Positions 22,786 through 35,007 of a DNA stretch of 64,000 nucleotides are shown here, one piece after another; position 1 is the stretch's first letter, and every line of letters begins with the position of its first letter. This DNA comes from Phyto melanocephala. Lineage: Eukaryota > Arthropoda > Insecta > Diptera > Rhinophoridae. The notes under the pieces were generated by a model. It worked only from the letters and a program-made list of their open reading frames with translations. It made no database searches and was not told the origin of the DNA. The translations under genes and the position numbers were made by a program. The DNA lies in NCBI GenBank assembly GCA_941918925.1, contig OW799237.1:77387126-77451125 (forward strand). The letters run 5' to 3'.

Positions 22786-23523
22786 TTTTTATACCCTTCA
22801 CCTGTGGTGCACAAGGGTATATATAGCTTTGTCATTCCGTTTGTAATTTCTACAATTTTCATTTCCGACCCCATAAAGTATATATTTTCTGAAAGCTTAT
22901 GAATAGAGGAGTCGATTAAGCCCTGACCGTCTGTCCGTGTGTTGGTTGAAATCAACTTTTAGAAGCAACTATATGTTCCTCAGATCTGTATATGGCATCA
23001 ATCTCTTGGAAATATCCAGGAATGAATCGCTATTGAAATTCAGCACAATCGCCCCATAACTTTCTGAGATATGAGCAAAAAACCACGACCACCTCGTTTT
23101 TTTCACAATTACAACAACAACATACATACATACAGACATGTAAAAAACATACCAAACAAAAAAAATTACAAAAAAAAAAATATTAAAAATAAGAAAAAAA
23201 TAATAAAAAAAACTAAAAAAAAAAAAATTTTTAAAAAATTTAAAAAAAAAATTAAAAAAAATTTTTAAAAATTTTTCTAAAAAAATTTTTTAAAAAAATT
23301 TAAAAAAAAAATAATAAAATATAAATAATATATTAAATAAAATAAAATAAAATTTTTTTGGCTCAGCTGGGATTCGATGATGCCACCACATTTATTCTAA
23401 CGTGTACGTATGCACGTATTTTATATGGGATGAATGGTGATACAAACGATTGTTATTGCATGACTACACGTTGTGAAGGGTATATAAGATTCGGCACGGC
23501 CGAATATAGCACTGTTACTTGTT
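22786..23523 (+). mobile_element. DINE-1/HINE-like element, complete
   Basis: Start TTTTTATACCCTTCACCTGT, 5' block with CATTTCCGACCCCATAAAGT, a (CATA)n and about 200 bases of A/T-only sequence (23155-23360), subterminal inverted repeat GTGAAGGGTATATA, and the 3' hairpin ATTCGGCACGGCCGAAT followed by ATAGCACTGTTACTTGTT. The A-rich centre creates a lysine-only open frame that is not a gene. Same family as 5251-6130, 32515-33411 and 52690-53411. Confidence 0.78.
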
Positions 23524-24648
23524 AAAATTAAAATTTCAATATACAACTTGTGTACACGAAATGTAAAAACCCACATAAGAATGTGGCTTTTACGTAATAC
23601 TGGCGTTATCATGAAGTAATATTGACTACATGCCATTCAGCACATTATTACATTGTGTAAAACGCGGGTGGGTACTGCGCATGTGCATGGTGTCTATGAA
23701 AAAAGATGTAAAAACAAGAATTTTAAAAGCAATAAAGTTGGCTCGTTACGTAACGGAACGTTATGTAGCGTATTTAACTCGTTGCGACGACATACTACGA
23801 CATGGTGGGAAAATGAAGGCCAACATCTGTCAGCATCGTCCGTCCGGTATGTAAAGTGTAATAATGTTTGTTGAGTACCCCTTGTTTTTTTTACCGTTGC
23901 ATTGGGGATCTGACGTAAGGGTTGGGACCTCCTGAGATTTCAATAACAGCCGGTGAACTCGTCAGGTCAACAACTATTTACATATTTACACTTGTACCGC
24001 CAATGGAAAAGTGGCTGCTTCGGCCATATGTGTGACATTTAAATTTACGGACACAAATACATGTCATGTAAATACTATCGAACATTTTTTGCCGTATGTA
24101 GCCACTATGACTCTTTAAAACACAATTTAACCAACATGATAAACCCTAACGTGACGTAATTGTCACATTAGCAGGAGTCTTTGTTACAGTTCGTGTTCGA
24201 GAATTAAAATATTCTCGTGAACTTAATAACCCTGTGGCAAACCCTGCTTTAATCAATTATAGTTACGTATAATGCATACACATATGTACATACACATACT
24301 ATATTTATGTACATAACATTGAACAATAACTTATGACTGCCTAATGTGTTATTAAAAGTTAAACTATATTCATTTCCTTTTAAATATTAAAGTTAAAATT
24401 TACTTAACGAATAAACAAACAAATAAATGAAATAATTGCTCAAGTGTTTTTTAATTGTTAGTAATAGTTTCTAAGTTTTCAGTAATTCATGAGCAATTCT
24501 TAACAAAGTTTTCCTTTTTAATCCAAGACTATGTGGCCTTTCTCATTTGAATGTGCTTTTGTTCCATAATTCCCAAACAAGATTCAATTTGATTTGACTT
24601 TATAAAATTTGCATTCTAAGAAAATATTTATGAATGTATTTGTTTGTA
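23524..24648. other. MESK2 intron, less AT-rich unassigned block
   Basis: The stretch 23640-24000 is noticeably richer in G and C than its surroundings (for example CGTTACGTAACGGAACGTTA at 23743) and includes a short inverted repeat GTAAAAACCCACAT / ATGTGGCTTTTAC at 23562-23594. Two overlapping frames of about 74 codons are present but match nothing I recognise. Possibly an old repeat; no function claimed. Confidence 0.35.
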
Positions 24649-24852
24649 CCCTGTAGATAATATTGCACGTAGTCCATTGTAGCTGCTACATGTTACAACA
24701 TGGACCAATGGACCATGTCGTTTTCAAACAAAAATTTGCAATTAAGCGTTTTAACAATTGCAGTATTTGCCGGTACTCTTCATGTCAAGCAAAGTTGAGT
24801 TATATGGTCCATTTCTAGGACATTGTTATGTTAGATTGACCAAGTTTTTAAC

Positions 24853-26189
24853 TACAGTTCATTCGCGGTAACGTGAACTAATTAAAACCTAAGGAGTTCA
24901 TGTTAGCGTTATTGTTTACGTTAGAGTTTGATGAATTTCAGGAAAAAATTTTAAAATTCTTCAATATAAACCTGTGTTTTACACTCTTGAATATGAAGTT
25001 CATTTATTACTTACTATTTGTATTAATAAAATATGAAATTAAAATTATTAAAGGTCATGAGATTTCTTTTTGCAAACTATCTAAAATGCCTGCCTTTTTC
25101 TAAACTCCAAACATTTAGATTTTTTTACACTCATGCGGCTTGATTCAGCTCTTCTCATAAGAAAAATACTTCAAATTTCGTTGCCATACAAAAATAATAA
25201 ACTTTAAAAATATAAATTAATATATTTCAGTATTGTCCACATGTTTAAAAAACATACAGTAGACTTGCGGTAACAAAAACACTGCCTTACGTGAACACCG
25301 GATAAGATGGACATAATTTTTTTTTTACAATGACTTCTCTGTAGCGTGAACACAGTGAGAAAGCCTTATAACGTAAACAAATTTGTCGGTTATCCAAATC
25401 GTTTTCATAAAAAGGTGTATCCCCGTAAATGATTGCTCAGGTTTAGTTTACTGGGTGCTGATGATTTAGCATGATCTAATCGAAAGTTTTTCGTGAAAAA
25501 TGTCACAAAAACTACAAAAATTCTAAAGTTAAACTCCTTGTGATTGGAAAGGCAAAAAATGCTCGCTCTTTTAGAAATTTTGAATCTCCTGTGGCCTACA
25601 ATTGCTCCAAATCGTAATGGATGACAGCTGTCATTTTTGAAAATTGGTTAAACTATTAATGGACGCTATTGGCTGTTTAAATTTAAGTTGGCAACGTCTT
25701 GAAAAGAAAACAATAGCAAAATGCTGGCTGAACATTTTTAGCTCTTTAGGAGATGACGAAGACTGTGAAGAGGATATCCTGTTAGCTTTTTTGAGAGAAA
25801 GAATTTGTCCAGCAATTAAAATTTAAAAATTAAAAGATAATCCAACAAAATGTAACACATTTTTTTTTAGTTTATTTTAACGTACTTAGTTTTTCTTAAT
25901 AAAAACATTTGTACGTAACAATCCGAAAAACCAAAAAATAAATGAATTTGATTTAAATTACATGTCTAATTTGTTTGTAAATGTTAAAGAGTTACACCTT
26001 CGTTAACATGAACAACTTCGCAAACGTGAACACGCTCGGTTTTTAATAGTTCACGTTACCGCGAGTCTACTGTGTGCAAATTGTTCACGTTATAGAGCCC
26101 TTTTGAGTTTGTTCACGTTACGGAGTAGTCAACATTAACATAAGAGTGTTCACGTAAGACGGTGTTCACGTTATTGTGAGTGCACTGTA
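24853..26189 (+). mobile_element. Pogo-like element(s) with repeated terminal motifs
   Basis: The phrase CGGTAACGTGAAC (or its complement GTTCACGTTACCG) recurs at 24863, 25271 (degenerate) and 26050-26062, and GTTCACGTTA-like copies recur near 26092, 26118 and 26164. Candidate tips are TACAGTTCATTCGCGGTAAC at 24853, TACAGTAGACTTGCGGTAAC at 25255, ACCGCGAGTCTACTG at 26058 and GTGAGTGCACTGTA at 26176. This suggests one pogo-like element inserted in another, or duplicated ends. It carries a pogo transposase tail at 25644-25826. Confidence 0.6.
25644..25826 (+). pseudogene. Pogo/Tigger transposase C-terminal remnant
   Basis: 60 codons, MVKLLMDAIGCLNLSWQRLE then KKTIAKCWLNIFSSLGDDED. The pattern DAI..L..SW..L...TI..CW......  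is the segment following the DDE domain in Tigger/jerky proteins. The DDE domain itself is absent. Family assignment is by pattern only. Confidence 0.6.
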
Positions 26190-26249
26190 GTTGCTTATGG
26201 AGTCTAATATACATTCGTGGTTGAACTAGATGCGTTATCTGCAGGGTAC

Positions 26250-26972
26250 ATTTATATGTATGTACACATGTATGTTGATATCAACTTGAAATAATAAACA
26301 ACGCCTTTTTAAAACGTACAAAAAACAATTAACAAGCCAGTTAATGTATAGATGTATGTATGTATGTATGCATGTATGTCTACTACAAAGAATATACTAT
26401 TTACACACATAAATGTGTTTTATTTGCCATCTTTTAAAATATTATTTATTTATCATTTGTTTTTATAAAAAAAATTTTTTTTTTCATAAGACTTATTCGT
26501 TATCGACTAACTAGAGTCAATTGATATTAAAACTAATATAAACTTTAAGTGTAGTAATGTTCGTCAGTAATTTATCTTAATGTAGAACAAAAGCTAAATA
26601 AAGATTTAAGTGGTGCAAGACGAACAATTTACATTTCACACACATATGGATATACATGCATACATACTTTAATAAGTTCTATGTATGCATGTACATTTTA
26701 TTAAATTGTTACTTTTGACTTGTTATACTCTTGTGTGATATTTTTTGTTCTCATTGTTGTTCTTTTTTTATATATACGACACTACCCCAGGCTTTATTCT
26801 CACTTATTGTCTTATCAGCTATGTACTTGACGTTTACACATCAAGTGCTGTACAGAGGCATACCCAGCAAACACCAAGCCAAAAGTCTGTAACAAAAACA
26901 TGTTTTTTCATTTGATATCCCTCTTTAAAACTAAACGATGATGTGAATTTTAAGTCTTAATTTTATTTAAGA
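26250..26972. other. MESK2 intron with microsatellites
   Basis: Contains (TATG)n patches at 26343-26380 and 26640-26700 and otherwise unassigned AT-rich sequence. Confidence 0.5.
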
Positions 26973-27793
26973 CTAGCCAAACCCGGCGCGCGTTGCTACG
27001 CCCCTTAATGAATCGAAATGCATTCTGAATTTTAATTGAATATCAAGTGCAAAAACCTAAAAATTATAATTTTTTTATGGGCGTGGCATTGCCCACTTTT
27101 CTAGTCACGACATTGTAAAGTCATAACAGCTCAATATGTGTGCAAAGTTTCAGAAAAATCGGACCAGTGCAAGTACCTCAAAATTAAAATTTTTTTATGG
27201 GCGTGGCCCTGCCCACTTTTCTAATCACGAAATTGTAAAGTCATAACAGTTCAATATGTGTGCAAAGTTTCAGAATAATCGGTCAAGTGCAAGTACCTCA
27301 AAATTACACCTTTTTTTTATAGGCGTGGCACTGCCCACTTTTCTAATCACAAAATTATTTAGTCATGACAGCTCAATATGTGTGCAAAGCTTCAGAAAAA
27401 TCGGTCTGGTGCAAGTACCTCAAAATTGTACCCTTTTTTTATGGGCGTGGCCCCGCCCACTTTTTTAATCACAGAATTATAAAGTCACGACAGCTTAATA
27501 TGTGTGCAAAGTTTCAGAAAAATCGGTTCAGTGCAAGTACCTCAAAATTAAAACTTTTTTAGGGGCGTGGCCCCGCCCACTTTTCTTATCACGAAATTAT
27601 TTAGTCATGACAGCTCGATATGTGTGCAAAGTTTCAGAAAAATCGGTCAAGTGCAAGTAGCTAAAACTGATAACTAATTTTTTATGGGCGTGGCACCGCC
27701 CACATTTTTTCATCCATAAACACTCCCCGGTATGTGTACAACAACTTACCAAAGTTTGAGCCCGATCGGTTTTGCAGTTTCAGAGTCTATAGC

Positions 27794-27838
<45 letters not shown>

Positions 27839-27858
27839 TTCACTTTTATATATATAGA
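26973..27858 (-). mobile_element. Non-autonomous Helitron with 120-bp tandem repeats
   Basis: On the minus strand it begins TCTATATATATAAAAGTGAA (preceded by A) and ends ...CGCGCCGGGTTTGGCTAG (followed by T). The A/TC...CTAG/T boundaries are the canonical Helitron termini and insertion site, without target duplication. The interior holds a (CA)n tract at 27797-27834 and five to six copies of a roughly 120-base unit (27060-27690) with the phrase GGGCGTGGC and TCAATATGTGTGCAAAGTTT. Related copies: 35008-35763, 57371-57779 and the right edge of the window. Confidence 0.8.
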
Positions 27859-28206
27859 TTATTTTGAGAAAAAAATTAAAATTTTTTAAGTACAAAAATA
27901 AAAAAAGTTCGATCATAGCCGTGTTCCACTGTAATTGCGATTGTGTGCAACTAATAGTTAATCTCTGATGATCTACTTTTATGCATTTAATATTTCGTTG
28001 ACATGCAATCATTTTGTTTACTTTTTTGTTTTTGTTTTTTTATTTTTATTTTTTGTTGTATGTTGATTATAAAAACACATACAGACGACATACAACTAAA
28101 CGATATTAAATACAAAAAATACGTATAACTATAAAAACAACAACAAAGAAATTGTGCTTGTATATTTGTGTCGACTAAAAAATACGCTCAAGTTATATAA
28201 TGATTA

Positions 28207-28559
28207 CCCTGCAGATAACGCGACTAGTCCATATACACTCATTTAAAGTATACTCTGTAATGGACTAGGACTAATCCAAAGATCATCCAAATGTATGGAG
28301 AAAACATGGTCGATTTAACATTACGATGTCCTAAAGTAGTCTCAAAACTACTCTTTGTCACTACTAGATGGAGCACCTACACGACCATTATATACGTCTT
28401 GAATAACAATTTATGTAATCGTTTAAACAGGAACTCTTGTCGTTTAACTACAATCTCTTGTTTAAAAATGATATGGTCCATGACTGCATTACGTAGGACC
28501 ATGTTGTAAGTAGTCTATTTAGCTAAAATTGACCAAGTAGACCAATATTATCTGCAGGG
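28207..28559. mobile_element. CCCTGCAGATAA-TIR MITE, complete
   Basis: 353 bases with perfect 12-base tips CCCTGCAGATAA and TTATCTGCAGGG, flanked by TA at 28205-28206 and 28560-28561. Contains TAGTCC/GGACTA-type short inverted motifs. An open frame of 72 codons inside is not conserved in the relatives at 9.2 and 24.6 kb. Non-autonomous. Confidence 0.8.
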
Positions 28560-28619
28560 TAGTAGTAGTAGATTTCATTATCGTTTACATGTGTGTGTCT
28601 TTTTGTTAGTAAGAACGTG

Positions 28620-30060
28620 TTTAGGGTACACTTGGCCAGGTTATCTCGCCGGCGAATTCAGCAACATTCGTCTTTCTCTCAAACACTCAACTTTATATAA
28701 AAAAATATTAAAAAGACTATATAATTTTTAAATTTTCTTGCAGCAATAATACACAACAAAGAATCACCTTTCCCTATCTGCCAGCGTTTTTTCCCTACGT
28801 GTAGGGTCAGCTGATAGACTCAGCACTATGCAGTTTTCCATACCGTGGATACTGAACTACCAAAAGGTGCTGCAATTGGCCTTATGGACCACGGGTCCAA
28901 AAAAATGTTTAAAAGTTAATATTTCATTCAATAAAATTTCTGAAAGGCACTTTGACCATAGCAGAAAAATATGGTATTGACATGCAATGCCGCTATGTTG
29001 AGAGTGTAGCCAGGGTCCAATATCCTTTCCCCTGTACTCGTGGAAACATTTTATGGATTTAAATGAGAACGGGAATGAGAATGACCAGGAAACTTCAAAC
29101 GGGATGGACAATGAGATCTTGCTAAAAGTAGATTGTTTAGTCCCAGAGGTAACTCCGATTAGGTTTGGCCCATGGAGAGATCGGTATGAGATGGACAATA
29201 AAATCTCGATGCTATAGTGGAGAGGTGGCGATTTTGAGAAGAATATATGCATCTGTGCCAATAGGGAATTTGGTGCTTTATGGAGGATAGGTTAGACATA
29301 TCCCTACTACAAGAACCATAGATTGTTCGGAGAAACCTGTAAGTGGATCGGGTGCAAGGAAAGAGAGTTCCCATTGCACTTGATAATTAGTCGGTTATAA
29401 AATGCGAGCGACAGATGGTGCTCAAGTGTTTTTTAAAGTTTAATAGTTGTGATTCTTTAAATGTAGTGAAGCTGATGTGGATTAAGGTACACGAATGGAG
29501 CGCATGACGCACTTGCCAAAAATGCGATCTGCGACAAGATTTTGTGAACCAGAACCCAGGACTGGAGGGGGCAATGGGTTGTTGGTGGCGAGTGTCTTTC
29601 AATGGATGAATTCTATAAGACTCTAAAGTAAATGAGAAAACCACTTATATGCAGTCATGTATGCTGCTTAAAGAAACTATAAACAAGAGAGTAGTTTAAG
29701 TACTCTACTTTGGTTACGGTTCAGGAAAAGTTCAAATATAATCACGAAAAAAAATCAAACTAAGGATGAGTATATTTGTATAAAGTGTCTGGAGGATGCG
29801 GAGACGGCAGCGCATGTGGGATACGATCTTAGGCAGCCACATATTAGATGTGGATTCTATAGGACCTTCAGTCTAAAGATGCTGCCCAATTCAAAGGACG
29901 GTGCAATGAGTATTATTGGCAATCACCAGTTAGCAGTATAAAATTGTTTTCTAGCTCCGGTAGTGACGCAGGACTAGGTGAAGAAGGGATGCCGATCACT
30001 TGCCTTAAAAGCGAAATGAGTCAAAAAGGAAGACGAAACGGTAGTGGTCTGCTTTGATAT
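28620..30060 (+). pseudogene. Non-LTR retrotransposon remnant
   Basis: The 3' part is clear: in shifted frames near 29480-29560 there is WIKVHEWSAHDALAKN and RSATRFCEPEP, matching the RNase H end of the copy at 11.7 kb (GSAATFGGPKP). From 29764 comes MSIFV-frame-adjacent DEYICIKCLEDAETAAHVGY and FSLKMLPNSKDGAMSIIGNH, matching its cysteine-rich tail. The region 28620-29400 is assigned only by position and base composition. No frame is intact. Confidence 0.5.
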
Positions 30061-30084
30061 TCCCCTTACACGTACATGTAATGT

Positions 30085-31244
30085 TATGAAATTTCGAATG
30101 TATATTTCCTGAGTAAAAAAATATTTTTCCCTGAAAAGTGCTTAAATCTATGCATTAGGAAAGGAGTTATAGACGAATGTTTATAGCGCACAGTGTATTT
30201 TTCGGTTTATTTAAAATTCAAGAAATAAAGCTGACAAAATTACATGTATGATTTTGAAAATTTGCATACATTGCTTTTTGGTCAAAGGCTTTGTACAAAC
30301 GGAAAATAAATGTGGCACGCCCACTTTTACGCCCACCTCCCATATAACGCTTTATCTCAAAATCATATAATTTTGCTGCGAATTAAGTTTTAAAAAAATA
30401 AAGGACTATATTGAAATATCGTAGTTGTATCTATTAGCAGAAACTACTTCGACACGCCTACTATAACGCCCACTTTTCACGTAATCTACTGTTAATGAAA
30501 TTTAAAAGCTCATACAACCACAAAATGGAAGGTATGATGATGAAATTTCGTACACATGTATAGCTTCTAGTCAACGTCAATATTATGCCAGAAAATCAAT
30601 GTGACACGCCCACATTAACGCCTACCTCCCATATAACGCTTTATCTTAAATTCACTTAATTTCTCTATGGACAAAGTTTTTGGAAGAATAAGGGACTATA
30701 TTGAAATATCTAAGTTGTATTTATTAGCAGAAACTACTTCGACACGCCTACTATAACGCCCACTTTTCACGTAATCTACTGTTAATGAAATTTAAAAGCT
30801 CATACAACCGACAAAATTAGAGGTATGATGATGAAATTTGCTATATATATTCTTCTAGTCATTGTCATTGTTATGCCAGAAAATTAATGTGACACGCCCA
30901 CTTTAACGCCTACCTCCCATATGACGCTATCTTTAATTAATTTAATTTCTCTAAGGACAAAGTTTTTGGAAGAATAAGGGACTATATTGACATATCTAAG
31001 TTGTATTTATTAGCGGAAACTACTTAGACACGCCTTCTTAAGCGCCCATTTTCATTGAAAGACTAAATTTACGAAAACATTTTTAATAGTATATGGAAGT
31101 TATACAAAGAAAGTGATACATATTTTAGTATAAAGCGATTTTTCCATAGCAATTACTGTTAATAAAAAAATAATAAATTTTGTGCTTTAAAAGTACACAA
31201 AATTGGTGATGGATACGAAAAATTCGGCACAGCTCTAACTTGTT
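30085..31244 (+). mobile_element. DINE-1/HINE-like second subfamily, 5' truncated
   Basis: Matches the body of 7091-8333 from TGTATATTTCCTGAGTAAAA onward, with three tandem copies of a roughly 280-300-base unit (phrases TATTAGCAGAAACTACTTCG, GACACGCCCAC, ATATAACGCTTTATCT). The 3' hairpin is damaged (AATTCGGCACAGCTCTAACT), losing its second arm. The 5' TATACCC end is missing. Confidence 0.68.
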
Positions 31245-31245
31245 A

Positions 31246-31724
31246 TCTTCTATATATATAAAAAATGGAGCAAAAAATTTATAGGAATTCATAAAATGAG
31301 AACGGCTGGGCCGATTTCTGTAAAATTGTTTGTCAGTTGTTCGTATTTTCGAGAAGAAAATACCTCCGGAAATGTGGAAAAATTAGAAAATTGGAAAATC
31401 GAGTTTTTGTATGAAATTTTGTGTGAAATTATTCCTTAATGGCTTTTCAAATGAAAAAATAGAAAGTTCTCAACCAAAATCCGATAGATGGCGTTATACG
31501 TTGACTTAGACTCAGTAAATGTGCTATTTTTTTTGCAGCAATTTATACGAGTTTTCTGTATTGTTAAATCACGCATTCACGTTAAAGCATTACAATCAAT
31601 TGAAATTCAGTGCAATATTTATCAAAACATAGAAACTAAGTTTGTGCGAAAAAAGTGAGCTTATCTAATTGGATTACGAGCATTTATAAAATTGGGGCGA
31701 TGTGAAGTTCGCCGGGTCCGCTAG
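31246..31724 (+). mobile_element. Non-autonomous Helitron, second family
   Basis: Starts TCTTCTATATATATAAAAAA after A at 31245, ends CGCCGGGTCCGCTAG before T at 31725. 479 bases, non-coding. The canonical A/TC...CTAG/T edges are complete, and it inserted at the very end of the HINE at 30085-31244. Sequences with this start and a GCCGGGxCxGCTAG end are widespread in arthropods. Confidence 0.75.
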
Positions 31725-31750
31725 TTTTTTTATATTTAATATGTACCTAT

Positions 31751-33695
31751 TAGGGTGACCGATTATTCGACTTTTTTAAGAAACCGGGTTTCAAATAGTT
31801 TGAAATTTAAAATTTAAAAAAAAACCGGTTGATATTTTGAAAAATTGAGAAAAAACCGGTTAACCGGTTCGAATATATAAAATATAATATTTAAAGTTAA
31901 AATTAAAAAATATTGTAAAAAAAGATTAAAATTAAATTTATATATAAATATGAAATTTTTACAGTTTATATACGTTTGGCTGCACAATTACGCAATAACT
32001 GACATGAATGCAGTTGACTAATTTGGTTTTTGGTTTAGTTGAATTTAAAGACAAATCGTACTTTTTACAAGTAAAATAAATAAATACAATAAATTAATAC
32101 ACAAAACAATAAGACTTTTTTCAAGGCTGTTACAAATTTTTGTATCTCCTTTGGTACATTTTTTAAATATTAAATAGATCTTTTCGACTAATATGCACTA
32201 ACGTATTTGCTTGAAATGATTTCTCTAATTTAAAATACATTTAAGGGGGCTAGGGAAAAAAAACTTTAAAATTTCATTTTAAAAATTCTTTCTTTTACCC
32301 CTGACAGACATACAAATATAGACATAAACTAGTTTGTTCGATAGTTTAATTGAAATCTAAGTTGACAGACACTCAATGCCATTAATTAAAATTAGGATCT
32401 GAAAGGAGAGATTATTGGTTTTTCTTTATTGTAACTACACTTTTTACCTAAAATTACCTTTTACTTTTAACGTTAGGTTTATATCCTATAAAAAAATAAT
32501 ATTTAAGCTCAGTTATTTTTATACCCTTCACACAGTGAAAAAGGGTATATATAGGTTTGTCATTCCGTGTGAAATTTCTACAATTTTGATTTCCGACCCC
32601 ATAAAGTATATATTTTCTGAAAGCTTATGAATAGGGGAGTCGATTAAGCCCTGTCAGTCTGTCCGTCTGACCGTCTGTCCGTGTGTATGTTGAAATCAAC
32701 TTTTTGAAGCCCCCCGACATCGCTTGGACTCGGGTGAGGTATTAAAATATCAGAAATATTCGGGAGTAGATCGGTATTGAAAATCAGAAACATCGGTACA
32801 TAAACAACTGAGATATGAGCAAAAACCCACGACCACCTCGATTTTTTTTCCACAAAAACAACATTACAACAACAACATAAATACATACATACAAACGTGT
32901 ATACTGGTTAGAGAAAACGTGGCATTGAATCCCAGCTGAGCCAAAAAAAATTTTTTTTTATTTTTTTTTAATTTTTTTTTTTTTAATTTTTTTTTTTTTA
33001 ATTTTTTTTTTATTTTTTTTTTTTATTTTTTATTTAATATATTATTTATATTTTTATTATTATTTTTTTTTTAATTTTTTTTTTTAAATATTTTTTTTTA
33101 TTTTTTTTTTGTTTCATATTTATTATATATATTTTAATTAATTTTTAAAATTAATTTTTTTTTTAAATTTTTTTTTAAAATTTTTTTTTTAATTTTTTAA
33201 AAAATTTTTTTTTTAATTTTTTTTTAATTTTTTTAACATACATACGTAAATTTATAATTTTGCAATGTGGATGTTTTTATATATGTATGGTTTTTATATG
33301 TTTGTACGTATATCATATGGAATGGTGATACAAACTACTGTTATTGCATGACTACACGGTGTGAAGGGTATATAAGATTCGGCACGGCCGAATATAGCAC
33401 TCTTACTTGTTCTTATTTTACATTTGTTTTTTAAACAACTTATAAATTTCTGACAATATTATGGAAGAATATTTAATAGTTTTTATTTTCTAATTTTTGG
33501 AAACTTTTCGCTTACTGAATACACTATGGTACGATTGGTTACAAAGATATATGAAAATAAACTTTAAAAAATAAAAAAACCGGCTTTTTTTGATAAAAAA
33601 AACCGGTGTATTCGATATTCGAAAAATCAACATGTAGAAAAAACCGCCAGCTGAAAGAGGAAAAAACCGGTTGTAAAACCGAGTCGATCACCCTA
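31751..33695. mobile_element. hAT-like element interrupted by a HINE
   Basis: Tips TAGGGTGACCGATTATTCGA and GAGTCGATCACCCTA, flanked by the 8-base duplication GTACCTAT at 31743-31750 and 33696-33703. Subterminal repeats of AAACCGG (31800-31870 and 33570-33680) are characteristic. Without the nested HINE at 32515-33411 it is about 1.05 kb and non-coding, so a non-autonomous hAT. Confidence 0.83.
32515..33411 (+). mobile_element. DINE-1/HINE-like element, complete, nested in hAT
   Basis: Begins TTTTTATACCCTTCACACAG, ends hairpin ATTCGGCACGGCCGAAT then ATAGCACTCTTACTTGTT. The centre is about 290 bases of T/A-only sequence (32945-33235). Best preserved copy of its family in the window together with 52690-53411. 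Confidence 0.8.
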
Positions 33696-33703
33696 GTACC
33701 TAT

Positions 33704-35007
33704 TTGTTTAAAAATAAATTTATAAAAAGATAAATATTGTCGTTTCTAGTACTCTTCTTTAAAACGGGTGCATTAATTTATATCACTTTAATTAAATTAA
33801 TCTCAAATTTAAGTTGTAGGCGTGATTAAATGAAAATCATTTAAAAAAAAAATTATATTTTTCACAATTTTTTTTTTTAATTACAATTATTAATTGTTAT
33901 TTAATTAATAATATTACATTGATGATAACAGCAAAATCAAATAAAATTTTAATTAATAGTACTAATTTTGTAATTGAAAATTTTTTTTTTGTGTTCATGC
34001 TTGAAATATCTTCTTAAAAATATTTAATTTATATTAATAATTTATTTTATTTTTTCTTTTTTGACTTCTTATTACCACAAAATCAACTCTAAGAACCTGT
34101 ATTTAATTACGCGAAATGTATCAATTAAAGTAAAATAAATATGTAATAGGAATATACTTTTTTTCTTTTCTTTTTGAATAAAATATAAACAAAAACACAT
34201 TTTTACAAGTACATACATATAAACATACATATAAATATACATATATGTATATATATATACATAGGTTTGTAGATGCATACGTAGTATGTAAAAAAAAACA
34301 TGTATGTATGCATTAATATGACTTATATTTTGTTTCTTATTTATCAACATGAGTCATAGTCTAGTATAATTTATTCCAATTTAATTATCTACGTTGTTGT
34401 TATTTTTATTAAAATATTAAAAATTTTAATATGAACATTAAAAACGACGCAATTTTAACTGATACTTTAGATTTAGAAAATGTTTTATATCTGTAATTAA
34501 TTAGTACAGGCTTAAATGAGTTTTGGTTATAAAAAAAATAATTCAATTTATTAAATACCTACAACAATTTTAAATGCAATACACAACTAACGTCGTTTGT
34601 ATCATTTCTCAATATTATAATTTGTGTGGTTTATTTTTGTTATTTATTTTGAAAATAATAAAGACTTAAACCGTAAAATAATATGTATACAGTGGCACAG
34701 AAAATTCCACGTATCGCTACTCTGACAAAAAGTCAGATTAGTCAATCCAGCAGCTTGCTGGATTAATAAAAAAATTAAAAAAAATTCCGATATTTTTAAC
34801 CTTATATGCTTTTTGTATTATTTTCTCTTATAAAGCTCACGAAAGGACATGACAGATAAAACTTCGTCGCTTTGAGTGACAATTTTTAACATTGACAGAA
34901 AAGCGCGAGGGAAAAGGTGTATAAAAACTTTGACAACATTTACGCATTGTTTGTTTACCTTTAAAGTTTGCAAGTACTTTTTTAAAATTGTCACTATTAT
35001 TTCATTA
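33704..35007. other. MESK2 intron with microsatellite and short hairpin
   Basis: AT-rich; (ATAC/ATGT)n at 34205-34265. A short near-perfect hairpin AATCCAGCAGCTTGCTGGAT at 34744-34763 lies 50 bases from TACAGTGGCACAGAAAATTC (34688), which might be a Tc1-like tip; no partner tip was found. Confidence 0.4.

Larger units (their letters stand above)
24649..26246. mobile_element. CCCTGCAGATAA-TIR element with nested pogo-like element
   Basis: Tips CCCTGTAGATAA on the left and TTATCTGCAGGG on the right, flanked by TA (24647-24648 and 26247-26248). A short complete relative is at 28207-28559. The interior from 24853 to 26189 is taken up by pogo-like sequence. Family unknown to me; TA duplication suggests the Tc1/mariner group. 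Confidence 0.68.

Noticed and set aside
23071..23268. 65-codon frame composed largely of lysine
   Set aside because: It is the A-rich centre of a HINE element; the composition and position explain it.
27256..27562. Frames repeating MCAKFQ...SASTSK
   Set aside because: Produced by translating the Helitron tandem unit; not a repeat protein.
26973..27858. Regular 120-base repeats that might suggest a CRISPR-like array or satellite
   Set aside because: The repeats lie within exact Helitron borders, have no unique spacers, and this is an animal genome.
28857..29261. 134-codon minus-strand frame
   Set aside because: Lies antisense to LINE-like sequence, matches no family, and its composition (Ser, Phe, His rich) looks like chance.
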